Below, one piece after another: positions 26,121-34,011 of a stretch of 64,000 nt of DNA. Within the stretch, counting starts at the first letter, position 1. Each line of letters starts with the position of its first letter. The notes under the pieces are model-generated. The model saw only the letters and a list, made by a program, of their open reading frames with translations, was not told the DNA's origin and searched no databases. Source of the DNA: Hyphomicrobiales bacterium (GTDB lineage Bacteria > Pseudomonadota > Alphaproteobacteria > Rhizobiales > Rhizobiaceae); assembly GCA_900467685.1 (NCBI GenBank), contig UBQX01000013.1, positions 93,415 through 157,414 on the forward strand, read 5' to 3'. The position numbers were made by a program, and so were the translations under genes.

Positions 26121-27163
26121 GCGAATTCCTCCTTCATTGACCATTCAAGATCGCCCAGTGGCGCCAGCATGTGGGCAACGGCGGCGGCAGGCACCCCGTC
26201 GGCAATCTTATGCATCCATTTCGGATTGCGGTCCTTGTCGATGATCTGCGCGAGGACGCCTTCCAGCAAATCGCCGCCGGCCTGCACGCGATGGGTGAAC
26301 CGGTACTCCTGCGCAAGAGCTGCCTCGATGTCATTGAAGCCGCGCGCCCGGCGAACCAGTTCCAGGGTGCATGCCATGGACAGGGGTGAATTGCGCTGAA
26401 CCGCGTCCCGAGCCTTTTGGCAGGCTTCGGTATCCGCACCATCGAGCGCTCGAACGATGTCCCTGAGCGCGTGGCCCGAAAAAATGCGGTCGATTTCCGC
26501 GGCCTCAGCGGCGAGCGGCGCGTCTCCGGCATCTCCCACCGCAGCCGAAAGGCTGGCCGGGTTGCCGCTGGCTTCCAGGCCGGAAATCAAACCCGGCCAT
26601 TCTTCTTCGGGAATGAACATGTCGGCAAAGCCGGCGTAAATTGCGTCTGCGGCACCCATCCGTGCCCCTGTCAGCCCAAGATATTCACCAAGCCGTCCGG
26701 GCGAATGCGCCAGAAGTAGGGTGCCGCCGACATCGGGAATGAGCCCTATGCTGGCTTCCGGCATCGCGATCTGGGTGGAACGTCCCACGACCCTGTAGGC
26801 GGCGTGGCAACCGACGCCGACGCCCCCGCCCATGGTAAAGCCCTGCATGAAAGCGACAACCGGTTTTGGATATCGCGCAATCTTGGCATTCATGCGGTAT
26901 TCCTGACGCCAGAAAGCCCGGGCGAATTCTTCATCGTCTGCGACGCCGTGATGATAGATGTCCGCGATGTCGCCGCCGGCGCAAAAGGCCCGTTCACCCT
27001 CCGCGTCTATGACCACGACGTCCACCGCGCCTTCATGCTCCCAGCCGTCGAGCGCTGCCTCGATCTCCAGAGACATTGCCGGCGAAAGGGCATTCAGGAC
27101 CTTCGGCCGCGTCAGCGTGATACGTCCGGCCCGCCCGGATTTGCGGATCTCGACATCCTTCAT
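26117..27163 (-). CDS. 3-hydroxyisobutyryl-CoA hydrolase (HIBCH-like)
   Basis: The 348-residue crotonase-superfamily protein has FCAGGDIADIY, then MGGGVGVGCHAAYRV and MPEASIGLIPDVGGT, and a long C-terminal part with FTHRVQAGGDLLEGVLAQIIDK, which together mark the HIBCH branch: a thioesterase, not a hydratase. It cleaves 3-hydroxyisobutyryl-CoA to the free acid that MmsB oxidises. It overlaps both neighbours by four bases, so translation of the four genes is coupled. Confidence 0.9.
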   Translation of the reverse strand: MKDVEIRKSGRAGRITLTRPKVLNALSPAMSLEIEAALDGWEHEGAVDVVVIDAEGERAFCAGGDIADIYHHGVADDEEFARAFWRQEYRMNAKIARYPKPVVAFMQGFTMGGGVGVGCHAAYRVVGRSTQIAMPEASIGLIPDVGGTLLLAHSPGRLGEYLGLTGARMGAADAIYAGFADMFIPEEEWPGLISGLEASGNPASLSAAVGDAGDAPLAAEAAEIDRIFSGHALRDIVRALDGADTEACQKARDAVQRNSPLSMACTLELVRRARGFNDIEAALAQEYRFTHRVQAGGDLLEGVLAQIIDKDRNPKWMHKIADGVPAAAVAHMLAPLGDLEWSMKEEFA

Positions 27164-28305
27164 CGACGCTCCCCGACCAACTGACGCGCCACGATGAGGC
27201 GCATGATTTCATTCGTTCCTTCCAGAATCTGGTGAACACGCAGGTCACGAACGATCTTTTCGATCCCGTAATCGGCGAGATATCCGTAGCCGCCATGCAA
27301 TTGCAGGCAATTGTCTGCGATTGAAGATCCGGCTTCCGTCACGAACTTCTTTGCCATGGCGCAGAATTTCGTGGCGTCCGGCGCACCGGTATCGAGCTTC
27401 CACGCCGCCTGCCGCAGGAAGGTCCGCGCCGCCTGCAACTCGATTTCCATGTCTGCGAGGCGGAACTGCAGCGCCTGGAACTGGTCGATCGTCTGACCGA
27501 AAGCCTTGCGCTCGCTCATATAGGTGAGTGTGGCGTCAAGTGCGGCCTGCGCTGCACCCAGCGAACAGGCGGCAATGTTCAACCGCCCGCCATCCAGACC
27601 CGCCATGGCATATTTGAAGCCCTGGCCTTCCTGACCGACAAGATTGGCCGCCGGCACTACACAATCGTCGAACTGCACCTGACGGGTCGGCTGGCTTCGC
27701 CAACCCATCTTGTCCTCGAGCCCGCCGAAGGAGAGCCCCGCGGTCTCGGTTTCCACGACGACCGTCGAAATGCCGCGCGGACCATCATCGCCCGTGCGCA
27801 CCATCACGACATAGGCATCCGAATACCCCCCGCCTGAAATGAACGCCTTCGTGCCATTGAGGCGATAACCCTGGCCGTCGCTTGCCGCCCGGGTCTTCAG
27901 GGCTGCCGCATCGGACCCCGAGCCCGGTTCGGTCAGGCAGTAGGAAAGAACGGCATCCATGGACACCGCCGCCGGGAGGAAGCGTTCGCGCAACTCGGCG
28001 CTGCCGAACTTGTCGATCATGCCGGCGCACATGTTGTGGATCGACAGGAACGAGGCGACCGAGGCGCAGGACATCGACAGGGCCTCGAAAACCAGCGTGG
28101 CATCGAGCCGTGACAGCCCCGAACCGCCCGATTCCTCGCGCACATAAAGACCGCCGAAACCCAACTCTCCCAATTTGGGCCAGAGTTCTTTGGGTATCTC
28201 GCCTGCCCTTTCCCATTCGCGCGCATATGGCGCGACGAATTGCTCACCAAAGGACCGGGCCATCTCGAAAATGGCCTCCTGTTCCTCCGTCAGTGCGAAG
28301 TCCAT
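27160..28305 (-). CDS. acyl-CoA dehydrogenase, isobutyryl-CoA dehydrogenase-like
   Basis: The start at 28305 follows GGGAG; the open frame further upstream lies in the promoter. The 381-residue protein has CLTEPGSGSDAAAL near residue 125, KAFGQTIDQFQALQFRLADM near 275, and ILEGTNEIMR with the catalytic Glu at residue 362. The order of genes downstream (HIBCH, MmsB, crotonase) matches valine degradation, so isobutyryl-CoA to methacrylyl-CoA is the natural assignment. It is the first gene of the operon and divergent from the dehydratase-like pair, with operator-like sites between. Confidence 0.87.
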   Translation of the reverse strand: MDFALTEEQEAIFEMARSFGEQFVAPYAREWERAGEIPKELWPKLGELGFGGLYVREESGGSGLSRLDATLVFEALSMSCASVASFLSIHNMCAGMIDKFGSAELRERFLPAAVSMDAVLSYCLTEPGSGSDAAALKTRAASDGQGYRLNGTKAFISGGGYSDAYVVMVRTGDDGPRGISTVVVETETAGLSFGGLEDKMGWRSQPTRQVQFDDCVVPAANLVGQEGQGFKYAMAGLDGGRLNIAACSLGAAQAALDATLTYMSERKAFGQTIDQFQALQFRLADMEIELQAARTFLRQAAWKLDTGAPDATKFCAMAKKFVTEAGSSIADNCLQLHGGYGYLADYGIEKIVRDLRVHQILEGTNEIMRLIVARQLVGERR

Positions 28306-28365
28306 GGTCGCTCCCTTCCGGATTTCAATTCCAAACCCCGATGGAGCGTTTATGCTACACAGGCA

Positions 28366-28383
28366 TATGATACGCAAGTGTAT
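28366..28383 (-). promoter_or_regulatory. putative regulon operator, site 10
   Basis: On the minus strand ATACACTTGCGTATCATA fits the dyad with one end change; TATCAT is a -10-like element about 62 bases before the dehydrogenase start at 28305. Confidence 0.55.
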
Positions 28384-28593
28384 TATTATTGACTGCCGCG
28401 GGCGAGCAGAGACATAAGGATTGTGGCTGTGATGCTCGAAGGGCAAAGGAGCGTCCGCCGAATGAGCCGACGTGAGCGCGTTTAATGAGTTATTCTCACT
28501 TATCGCCTTGCGCTGGAGTTTCACATTTTGTCGCGGTCGCGCGCCCAATGTCGGTTGACATATATCTATAAATGATGAAGTTTCGAATAATTG

Positions 28594-28611
28594 GTATGCT
28601 AGCTTTCTATA
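28594..28611 (+). promoter_or_regulatory. putative regulon operator, site 11
   Basis: GTATGCTAGCTTTCTATA fits the dyad except one base and lies about 70 bases before the dehydratase-like gene at 28681. The 375-base region 28306-28680 is AT-rich and otherwise shows no gene. Confidence 0.55.
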
Positions 28612-28680
28612 TTCTGGAAAGTTCACGCATACAAATTCCGACAATATATGAAGTCAAACTCACCGTCCCGGAGGAGGCAG

Positions 28681-29862
28681 ATGAAGCAGACAGCGGAAAT
28701 CGAGGAGATCGTTGGCAGGCTCGCGGCCATCGCGGAAGATCCGAATGCTTATGCCGTGGAATGGAAAGCGCGGACGCAGCGCAAAATCATCGGAATTCTG
28801 CCGATGAACTTTCCGGCCGAAATTGTCCATGCGGCCGGCGCATTGCCTGTCCTCGTGCAGGAAGACAATGCCGCCATCACCTACGGCCGCAGCCTGCTTT
28901 TCGAATTCTATTGCGGCTATACGCGGAGCCTTGTCGATCAGGCAGCCACCGGAAAGCTGAAGATTTACGACGGCATTTTCCTGGTTGACCACTGTGTGGC
29001 CCTGCTTGGCGCGGTCGATGCAATCCGTTTCGAAGTGCCCGACCTGCCGGTTTTTCTCGCCCAGTTCACCGCTTCCATGGACGAGGACACGACAAGGCCG
29101 CAAGTCCACGGGCGCATCACCGAACTGCGCGAGCGATTGGAGGAACTCTGCGGCTCATCGGTCACCGATGAGGCCATCTGTCGAAGCATCGAGGCCTATA
29201 ACCGTGACCGGGCGCTGTTGCGCCGGGTCTATGAGATGCGCCGGTTGGGCAGGATCAGCCTCAGCAGCCGGCAAATGCAGGCGCTTGTGAAGTCCGCGAT
29301 GGTGATGGATGTCGATGAGCACAGCCAGATCATGACACGGCTTGTTGCGCATCTGGAGGCAGGGTCGGTGCATTCGACGGGCCTCGTCAAGCTGCATTTG
29401 TCCGGTCATTTCTGTCATGCGCCGCGGCCCGAACTGCTCGACATGATCGAAAGCTGCGGCGTTGCCGTCGTCGATGACGATGTCTACACCGGCTACCGCT
29501 ATATCTCCACGGACGTGCCGCACAAGGCAGATCCGATCACGGCGCTGACGCAGTGGTATTTCGACCGTAACGACAATGTTCCCTGTTCGACCCGAGCGCA
29601 GAAATCCGCCGATTGGGAGAGCTATCTTGCCAATGCGGTCGAGAAGAACGGCGCAGAGGGCGTGATCGTCCTCGTGGCCAAATTCTGCGAACCGCACATG
29701 CTCTACTATCCTGAGCTGCGCAAGGAATTGCACAAGCGCGGGATCCCCCATCTGCTGATCGAGACGGAGCACGAAGGCCTCGCTCTCGAAATGCTCAAGA
29801 CCCGGGTCGAGGCGTTGATCGAAGGAATCCGACGTTCCGTCCTGTCACGCGAAACCGCCTGA
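28681..29862 (+). CDS. 2-hydroxyacyl-CoA dehydratase / benzoyl-CoA reductase family subunit (BcrC/HgdB-like)
   Basis: Start follows GGAGGAGG. The 393-residue protein has family features: GILPMNFPAEIVHAAGALPV near residues 38-56, and Cys78 (FYCGY), Cys105 (DHCVA) and Cys336 (KFCEP) as candidate ligands of a [4Fe-4S] cluster. The IETEHEG segment near 360 is typical. Members use ATP-activated low-potential electrons to dehydrate 2-hydroxyacyl-CoA or to reduce the aromatic ring of benzoyl-CoA. It is paired with a second subunit 20 bases downstream. No BadF/BcrA-type activator gene occurs in the window. Which reaction it catalyses cannot be told from sequence alone. Confidence 0.83.
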   Translation: MKQTAEIEEIVGRLAAIAEDPNAYAVEWKARTQRKIIGILPMNFPAEIVHAAGALPVLVQEDNAAITYGRSLLFEFYCGYTRSLVDQAATGKLKIYDGIFLVDHCVALLGAVDAIRFEVPDLPVFLAQFTASMDEDTTRPQVHGRITELRERLEELCGSSVTDEAICRSIEAYNRDRALLRRVYEMRRLGRISLSSRQMQALVKSAMVMDVDEHSQIMTRLVAHLEAGSVHSTGLVKLHLSGHFCHAPRPELLDMIESCGVAVVDDDVYTGYRYISTDVPHKADPITALTQWYFDRNDNVPCSTRAQKSADWESYLANAVEKNGAEGVIVLVAKFCEPHMLYYPELRKELHKRGIPHLLIETEHEGLALEMLKTRVEALIEGIRRSVLSRETA

Positions 29863-29882
29863 ATCCAATCAAGGAGCACGAC

Positions 29883-31253
29883 ATGTCTGCCACCATGGAA
29901 CAAGCAAAGCCCGGTCAAGGACACCAGCGGACCGCTCCGCTTGCCAACCGTCTGATGAGCACCCGCAGCGGCGGGAAAATGGTCAAGGATTACTGGGACA
30001 ACCTCTTTTCCGCCCGCGAACGCGGCGCGAAAGTGGTTTGGTACAACGGCGCGGCGATCAATCCGATCCTGCAGGCCGCCGGCGTGGAATGGTGTCACGG
30101 CGAGGCCTTCGGCGCGCGTCTCGCCGCCATGCATCTCGAGGCGCCGGCGCAATATGCCAGCGAATCCTACGGCTACATCAATGAATTATGTTCCTATGCC
30201 AGAACCACGCTTGGCTGTGCCTTGCTGACCAAACAGGAGATGGCCGACAAGGTGGAGATGGACAATACCCCCGGCATTCCCAGCAAGGAAGTTCTGGCAA
30301 GCCGCCTGCCGGCGCCCGACCTTTTCGTAAATGCCTATGCCGGCTGCTCGACGGGCCAGCAGTGGGACGAAATCTCCTACCGGATGTTCAACAAGGAACT
30401 GCCGTTCTTCAAGGTCTCCTATCCGCTTCTATGGGGCAACAAGCCGGATGCGGGCTACCTGCGCGGCGAAGAATGGGAGGCGGCGTCGCGCTATGTCGCC
30501 AATCAGTTGCACAAACTGATCGAGTTTCTGGAACATGAAACGGGCCGCCCCTTCGACTGGGAAGGGCTCCGTGAATCCATGTACTATATCAAGCGCGCCA
30601 GCGAACTTCGCATGGACGCTCTCAATCTCTGCAAGTCCAAACCTGCGCCCGCGGTGTTCTGGGACTGGGTTGCGAGCATCGCGCCGATCAACTTCCTGCC
30701 GGGCAACCAGGCGCTTGTGGATTATTTCGCGGAAGTGAAGACCGAAATTAAAGAACGGCTTGCGGCGGGTGTTGCGGCTCTTCCAGGCGAGCGTTATCGG
30801 CTTGCTTTCGACGGTATTATGAACTGGAACAGGGTCGGCTGGCTGGCCAACAAGTTCGCCGAGCACGATGCAGCCGTCGTCTGCGGCCGCTATACCCATA
30901 ATTCCTTCTGGCACGAGCCGCAGCTCATCGATCCCGACGACCCGATCCTCGGCATGGCGCAGCACTATCTTCTCTGCCCGTTCAATCACAGCACGAAAAA
31001 TCTGGCTGAAATGATCCTAAGGGATTGCGAGACCTACGGCATTGACGGCATCGTCTTCCATGCAACCCGCACTTGCCGATCGGCCAGCAACGGTCAGCTG
31101 CTTCTGGCGCAAATGGCGCAGAAGAAGGGACTGCAGACGATGTTCTTCGAGGGCGACGTCGCCGATGAGAGCTTTTACAAGGACGAGGTGCTGCAGAGCC
31201 GCCTGGAGGCGATGCTGGAAACAATCGATGTTCAGCGCAATCGGTCGGCATAG
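29883..31253 (+). CDS. 2-hydroxyacyl-CoA dehydratase / benzoyl-CoA reductase family subunit (BcrB/HgdA-like)
   Basis: AAGGAG precedes the ATG. The 456-residue protein has candidate cluster-binding Cys103 (NELCSYA), Cys155 (YAGCSTGQQ) and Cys398 (ATRTCRSASNGQ); the last segment is a family signature, as is the C-terminal FEGDVADESFY. It would form a heterodimer with the preceding subunit, each carrying one [4Fe-4S] cluster. Larger size than its partner fits the BcrB/BcrC size relation. The enzyme needs an ATP-hydrolysing activator that must come from elsewhere. Such enzymes are usually oxygen-sensitive, which makes this pair unusual in a presumed aerobic or denitrifying rhizobial host. Confidence 0.83.
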   Translation: MSATMEQAKPGQGHQRTAPLANRLMSTRSGGKMVKDYWDNLFSARERGAKVVWYNGAAINPILQAAGVEWCHGEAFGARLAAMHLEAPAQYASESYGYINELCSYARTTLGCALLTKQEMADKVEMDNTPGIPSKEVLASRLPAPDLFVNAYAGCSTGQQWDEISYRMFNKELPFFKVSYPLLWGNKPDAGYLRGEEWEAASRYVANQLHKLIEFLEHETGRPFDWEGLRESMYYIKRASELRMDALNLCKSKPAPAVFWDWVASIAPINFLPGNQALVDYFAEVKTEIKERLAAGVAALPGERYRLAFDGIMNWNRVGWLANKFAEHDAAVVCGRYTHNSFWHEPQLIDPDDPILGMAQHYLLCPFNHSTKNLAEMILRDCETYGIDGIVFHATRTCRSASNGQLLLAQMAQKKGLQTMFFEGDVADESFYKDEVLQSRLEAMLETIDVQRNRSA

Positions 31254-31374
31254 CGCACCCGAATGATCCACCTGGACCGGGAAGGTGGGGGCTCGAGCAT
31301 CGGCGACGGTGAATTGAAGATCAATATGGCGCGGAACCTGTTGGGCCCGAACGGCGCATAGGGAGGCTTTCAAC

Positions 31375-32166
31375 ATGGCAGAAGGCCAGATTTTCAAAGC
31401 GGCCACCACGATCATTGCGCGGGAGCGGGACGTGCTCGAAGTTCTGATGGTCAAGCGCCATCATGCGGTGGACTTTGTGGCCGGCGCTATGGTCTTCCCC
31501 GGAGGGAAGGTCCACGACGGCGATTGCGATCCAGCGTGGGCCAGGCATGCCCGTCACTGGGACGACGTCCCCGAGGAGGAGCGCGCGCTCCGCATCGCCG
31601 CAATCCGAGAATGCTTCGAGGAAACCGGGATTATCCTTGGCGACCCCGGCCGCGCGACGGCGGGAGCGGACATGGTGCAGGCCCGCCACTCGATCGACCG
31701 GCGCGAGCGAACCTTCCTCGACTATGTGGAGGAGATGGATATCGTACTCGATGTTGCAGCTCTGACGCTTTTCGCGCGCTGGCTCACGCCGCCGGTGGTG
31801 CCGAAGCGCTTCGACACCTTCTTCTATCTGGCTGCCGCTCCCGATGCGCAGATCGCGCTTTCCGATGGGCGCGAGACTGTTGAAACCGAGTGGATTTCCC
31901 CAACATCTGCGCTCGCGCTGGCTGAGGCCGGCCAGCGCGAAATTGTCTTGCCAACGCGCATGAACCTGCGCTTGCTGGCAAAAAGCGGCAGTCTGGCCGA
32001 GGCCGTCCTGGCTGCTCAAACGCGTGCGAGCCGGATTGTCTTGCCCCGTATCGTAACGCGGGACGGCGTCAGGTTCCTCCAGCTTGACGTCTTGGACGGC
32101 TACGGCGCCGTGGAAGAACCGCTGGTGCTGGGCGAGGCCAGGGCGGCCGAAACTGTTACAAGGTGA
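31375..32166 (+). CDS. NUDIX hydrolase, NUDT7/19-like (possible CoA diphosphatase)
   Basis: Start follows GGGAGG. The 263-residue protein has AMVFPGGKVHDGD and the Nudix box end AIRECFEETGI (RExxEE, metal-binding Glu residues). The long insertion between the GG and the RExxEE part and the overall length recall peroxisomal NUDT7/NUDT19-type CoA diphosphatases. These cleave CoA or acyl-CoA to phosphopantetheine forms. Beside an acyl-CoA pathway a housekeeping role on dead-end CoA esters is plausible. It is 121 bases after the dehydratase pair on the same strand. The gap has a 32-codon open frame (31263-31361) of no recognised family. Confidence 0.82.
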   Translation: MAEGQIFKAATTIIARERDVLEVLMVKRHHAVDFVAGAMVFPGGKVHDGDCDPAWARHARHWDDVPEEERALRIAAIRECFEETGIILGDPGRATAGADMVQARHSIDRRERTFLDYVEEMDIVLDVAALTLFARWLTPPVVPKRFDTFFYLAAAPDAQIALSDGRETVETEWISPTSALALAEAGQREIVLPTRMNLRLLAKSGSLAEAVLAAQTRASRIVLPRIVTRDGVRFLQLDVLDGYGAVEEPLVLGEARAAETVTR

Positions 32167-32255
32167 TGACCTCGCGTTGGCTGTCCGTCGTCGAACGATT
32201 TGAGACTTTTTGGTCTTTGGAAGACTGGAGTTTCCGGCTCGGTTTGCGTTTTGAT

Positions 32256-32798
32256 TTAAGCCGCTTTGGCGTGGTGGTTCAAGCGGCGCTGTTTGATCGT
32301 GTCTCGTTTGATCCTTTCGCGTTCGAGCAGGATTGTCTGGCCGCGCCCGAAGTAGACGTCGGCCGGAGTGGGATTGTCGAGGCTCTCGTGGTATCGGCTA
32401 TGATTGTAATGCTCAACGAAGGCCGCGATCTGGGCTTCGAGGTCCTCCTGGAAGAAGTAGTTTTCGAGCAGGATGCGGTTCTTCAACGTCTGGTGCCAGC
32501 GTTCGATCTTGCCCTGCGTTTGTGGATGACCGGGAGCGCCGTGCACCTGATCGATCTTGTATTTCTCCAGCCATTCCCCGAGATCGGAAGCGACGTAACA
32601 GGGACCGTTGTCGGACAGCAGGCGCGGCCGATGTTCGACCTTGACCTTGTCGCAGCCTGAAGCGGCCAGTGCCAGGTCCAGCGTATCGGTGACGTCGTCC
32701 ACCTTCATCCTGGTGCACAGCTTGCGGGCAATGATGTAGCGGGAATAGTCGTCAAGAATGGTCGACAGATAGAACCATCCCCAGCCGATGACCTTCAG
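32256..32798 (-). pseudogene. IS3-family transposase, 5'-truncated remnant
   Basis: The minus-strand frame encodes the C-terminal integrase (rve/DDE) part of an IS3-family OrfB: STILDDYSRYIIA, LSDNGPCYV with the second Asp, and GAPGHPQTQGKIERWHQTLK with the final Glu. It reads from about LKVIGWGW to the natural stop, so roughly the first half is missing. The break point at 32798/32799 is exactly where group II intron sequence begins. The stretch between the NUDIX stop and 32256 probably holds the IS end. Confidence 0.85.
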
Positions 32799-33090
32799 TG
32801 GAGTAAGAAGCGCCGAAGCGCTTCTCCTCCCCGAACCGCACGTGCACCTTTCAGCGCATACGGCTCTCTATTCACTCCCCATGGGATCTTAGTGAAACGC
32901 TTGTCCGTGACTTTGCGAAACCGCTGTCCCAACTTAGTGAAATCCGCACTCCAGCCACATATCAAACTCGTGGAGCATGATGTTGGACAGGAGCGGTGAC
33001 AGAACGCCACCTTACGGAACACCCTCGCTTGAGGCCGTAAACATGCCACGGTCGATGTGGCCTGCCTTCACTTCACAAGGCTCTGAAACG
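32799..33090 (-). mobile_element. group II intron 3' remnant with broken reverse transcriptase
   Basis: On the minus strand this stretch reads: reverse-transcriptase fragment with GVP, a stop codon (TAA at 33012-33014 in place of the Gln codon), GGVLSPLLSNIMLHEFDMW, then about 80 bases, domain V, and a domain VI hairpin with a bulged A. The maturase/X and endonuclease parts between the RT and domain V are missing, and so is the whole 5' half of the intron, so it is a dead remnant. It ends next to the IS3 transposase coding sequence, the apparent target. The left boundary at about 33090 is approximate. Confidence 0.82.
32833..32866 (-). ncRNA. group II intron domain V
   Basis: The 34-base minus-strand stretch begins GAGCCGTATGCGCTGAAA and ends CGTGCGGTTC, matching the domain V hairpin of bacterial group II introns with the GNRA-type loop. 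Domain VI follows at about 32799-32832. Confidence 0.85.
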
Positions 33091-33123
33091 GGTATCCACC
33101 GGTAAGACAGGAAATCTTCGGCC

Positions 33124-33873
33124 ATGGCAGATTATGACCGCCTCATCCCCCTGAAGGGCGCTCACAACGTTCGCGATCTCGGTGGCTACCCGATGGCGGG
33201 CGGAGGAAGCACGCGCTGGCGGTCAATATTCCGTGGCGACGCGCTGCACCGCCTTGACGCAAGCGATATCGAAACGCTGCTCGGCCAGGGGCTTTCCGCA
33301 GTCGTGGATCTGAGAAGCGACCGCGAAGTCCTCCTGCATGTCAATCCGTTCTCGCGTCACGAGCGCGTGGCCTATATAGCAACATGCAACTGTTCTCGGC
33401 CCTGGCTCCGGCCGAGATGATGGCGAGCGAGACCGCCGGCTTCTCCATGGGCCATCGCTACTGCTACGCGCTCGACGAATGCCAGCCGGCCGTGGCTGCG
33501 GTTCTATCCGCCATCGCCGACGCGGCGGACGGGATCGTCCTCTTCCACTGCGCGGCGGGCAAGGACCGGACCGGCATCATCGCCGCCCTGTTGCTGGCCA
33601 ATGCCGGCGTGCGGCCGCAAATTATCGTCGAGGATTACGCCCTGACGGCAACGTCCGCACCGCAGCTGCTGCAGGAAATGCGAGACCGCGCCATCAAACG
33701 CGGCGGCAGCGGCGCACTGATGGACGTCATCTTCGCGGCGGCCCCCGCCCAGCATGGCGCTGATGCTGGCGTATCTGTCGGAAAACTATGGCGGCGTCGG
33801 TCCGTATTTGCGGCACATCGGTCTCGATACCCGGACCGTGGACCGCCTGCGCCAGCGGCTTACAGATTCGTAA
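33124..33873 (+). pseudogene. tyrosine/dual-specificity phosphatase gene, two frameshifts
   Basis: Three overlapping frames together encode a Siw14/YhhA-like protein phosphatase. The first gives LKGAHNVRDLGGYP and VDLRSDRE; the second the active-site loop HCAAGKDRTG near codon 145; the third, after about 33750, gives MALMLAYLSENYGGV and the natural C-terminus. One frameshift is near 33385, another near 33745. The catalytic CX5R loop is intact in DNA, but no full protein can be read. Decay fits the neighbouring mobile-element scar; sequencing errors are an alternative. Confidence 0.8.
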
Positions 33874-33938
33874 CCGCCCCATCGCGGCCTGTCCGCATGC
33901 GTGTTGCCCCGATTTATCGCTATATATGTGAAGTAATA

Positions 33939-33951
33939 ATATCAGACCTTT
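33939..33951 (+). promoter_or_regulatory. possible GntR operator before its own gene
   Basis: ATATCAGACCTTT shares ATATYAGACCWTT with a site in the divergent promoter at 47029-47042. It lies 61 bases before the gntR start. Confidence 0.4.
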
Positions 33952-34011
33952 AGCTTGGCAGTATTTCCTGCTAATGCTCGGAGTCGATATATCGGGAAAG
34001 TGCGACCTGCA

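Noticed and set aside
31263..31361. A 32-codon open frame between the dehydratase pair and the NUDIX gene
   Set aside because: It has no recognisable ribosome site or family and is too short to support on sequence alone.
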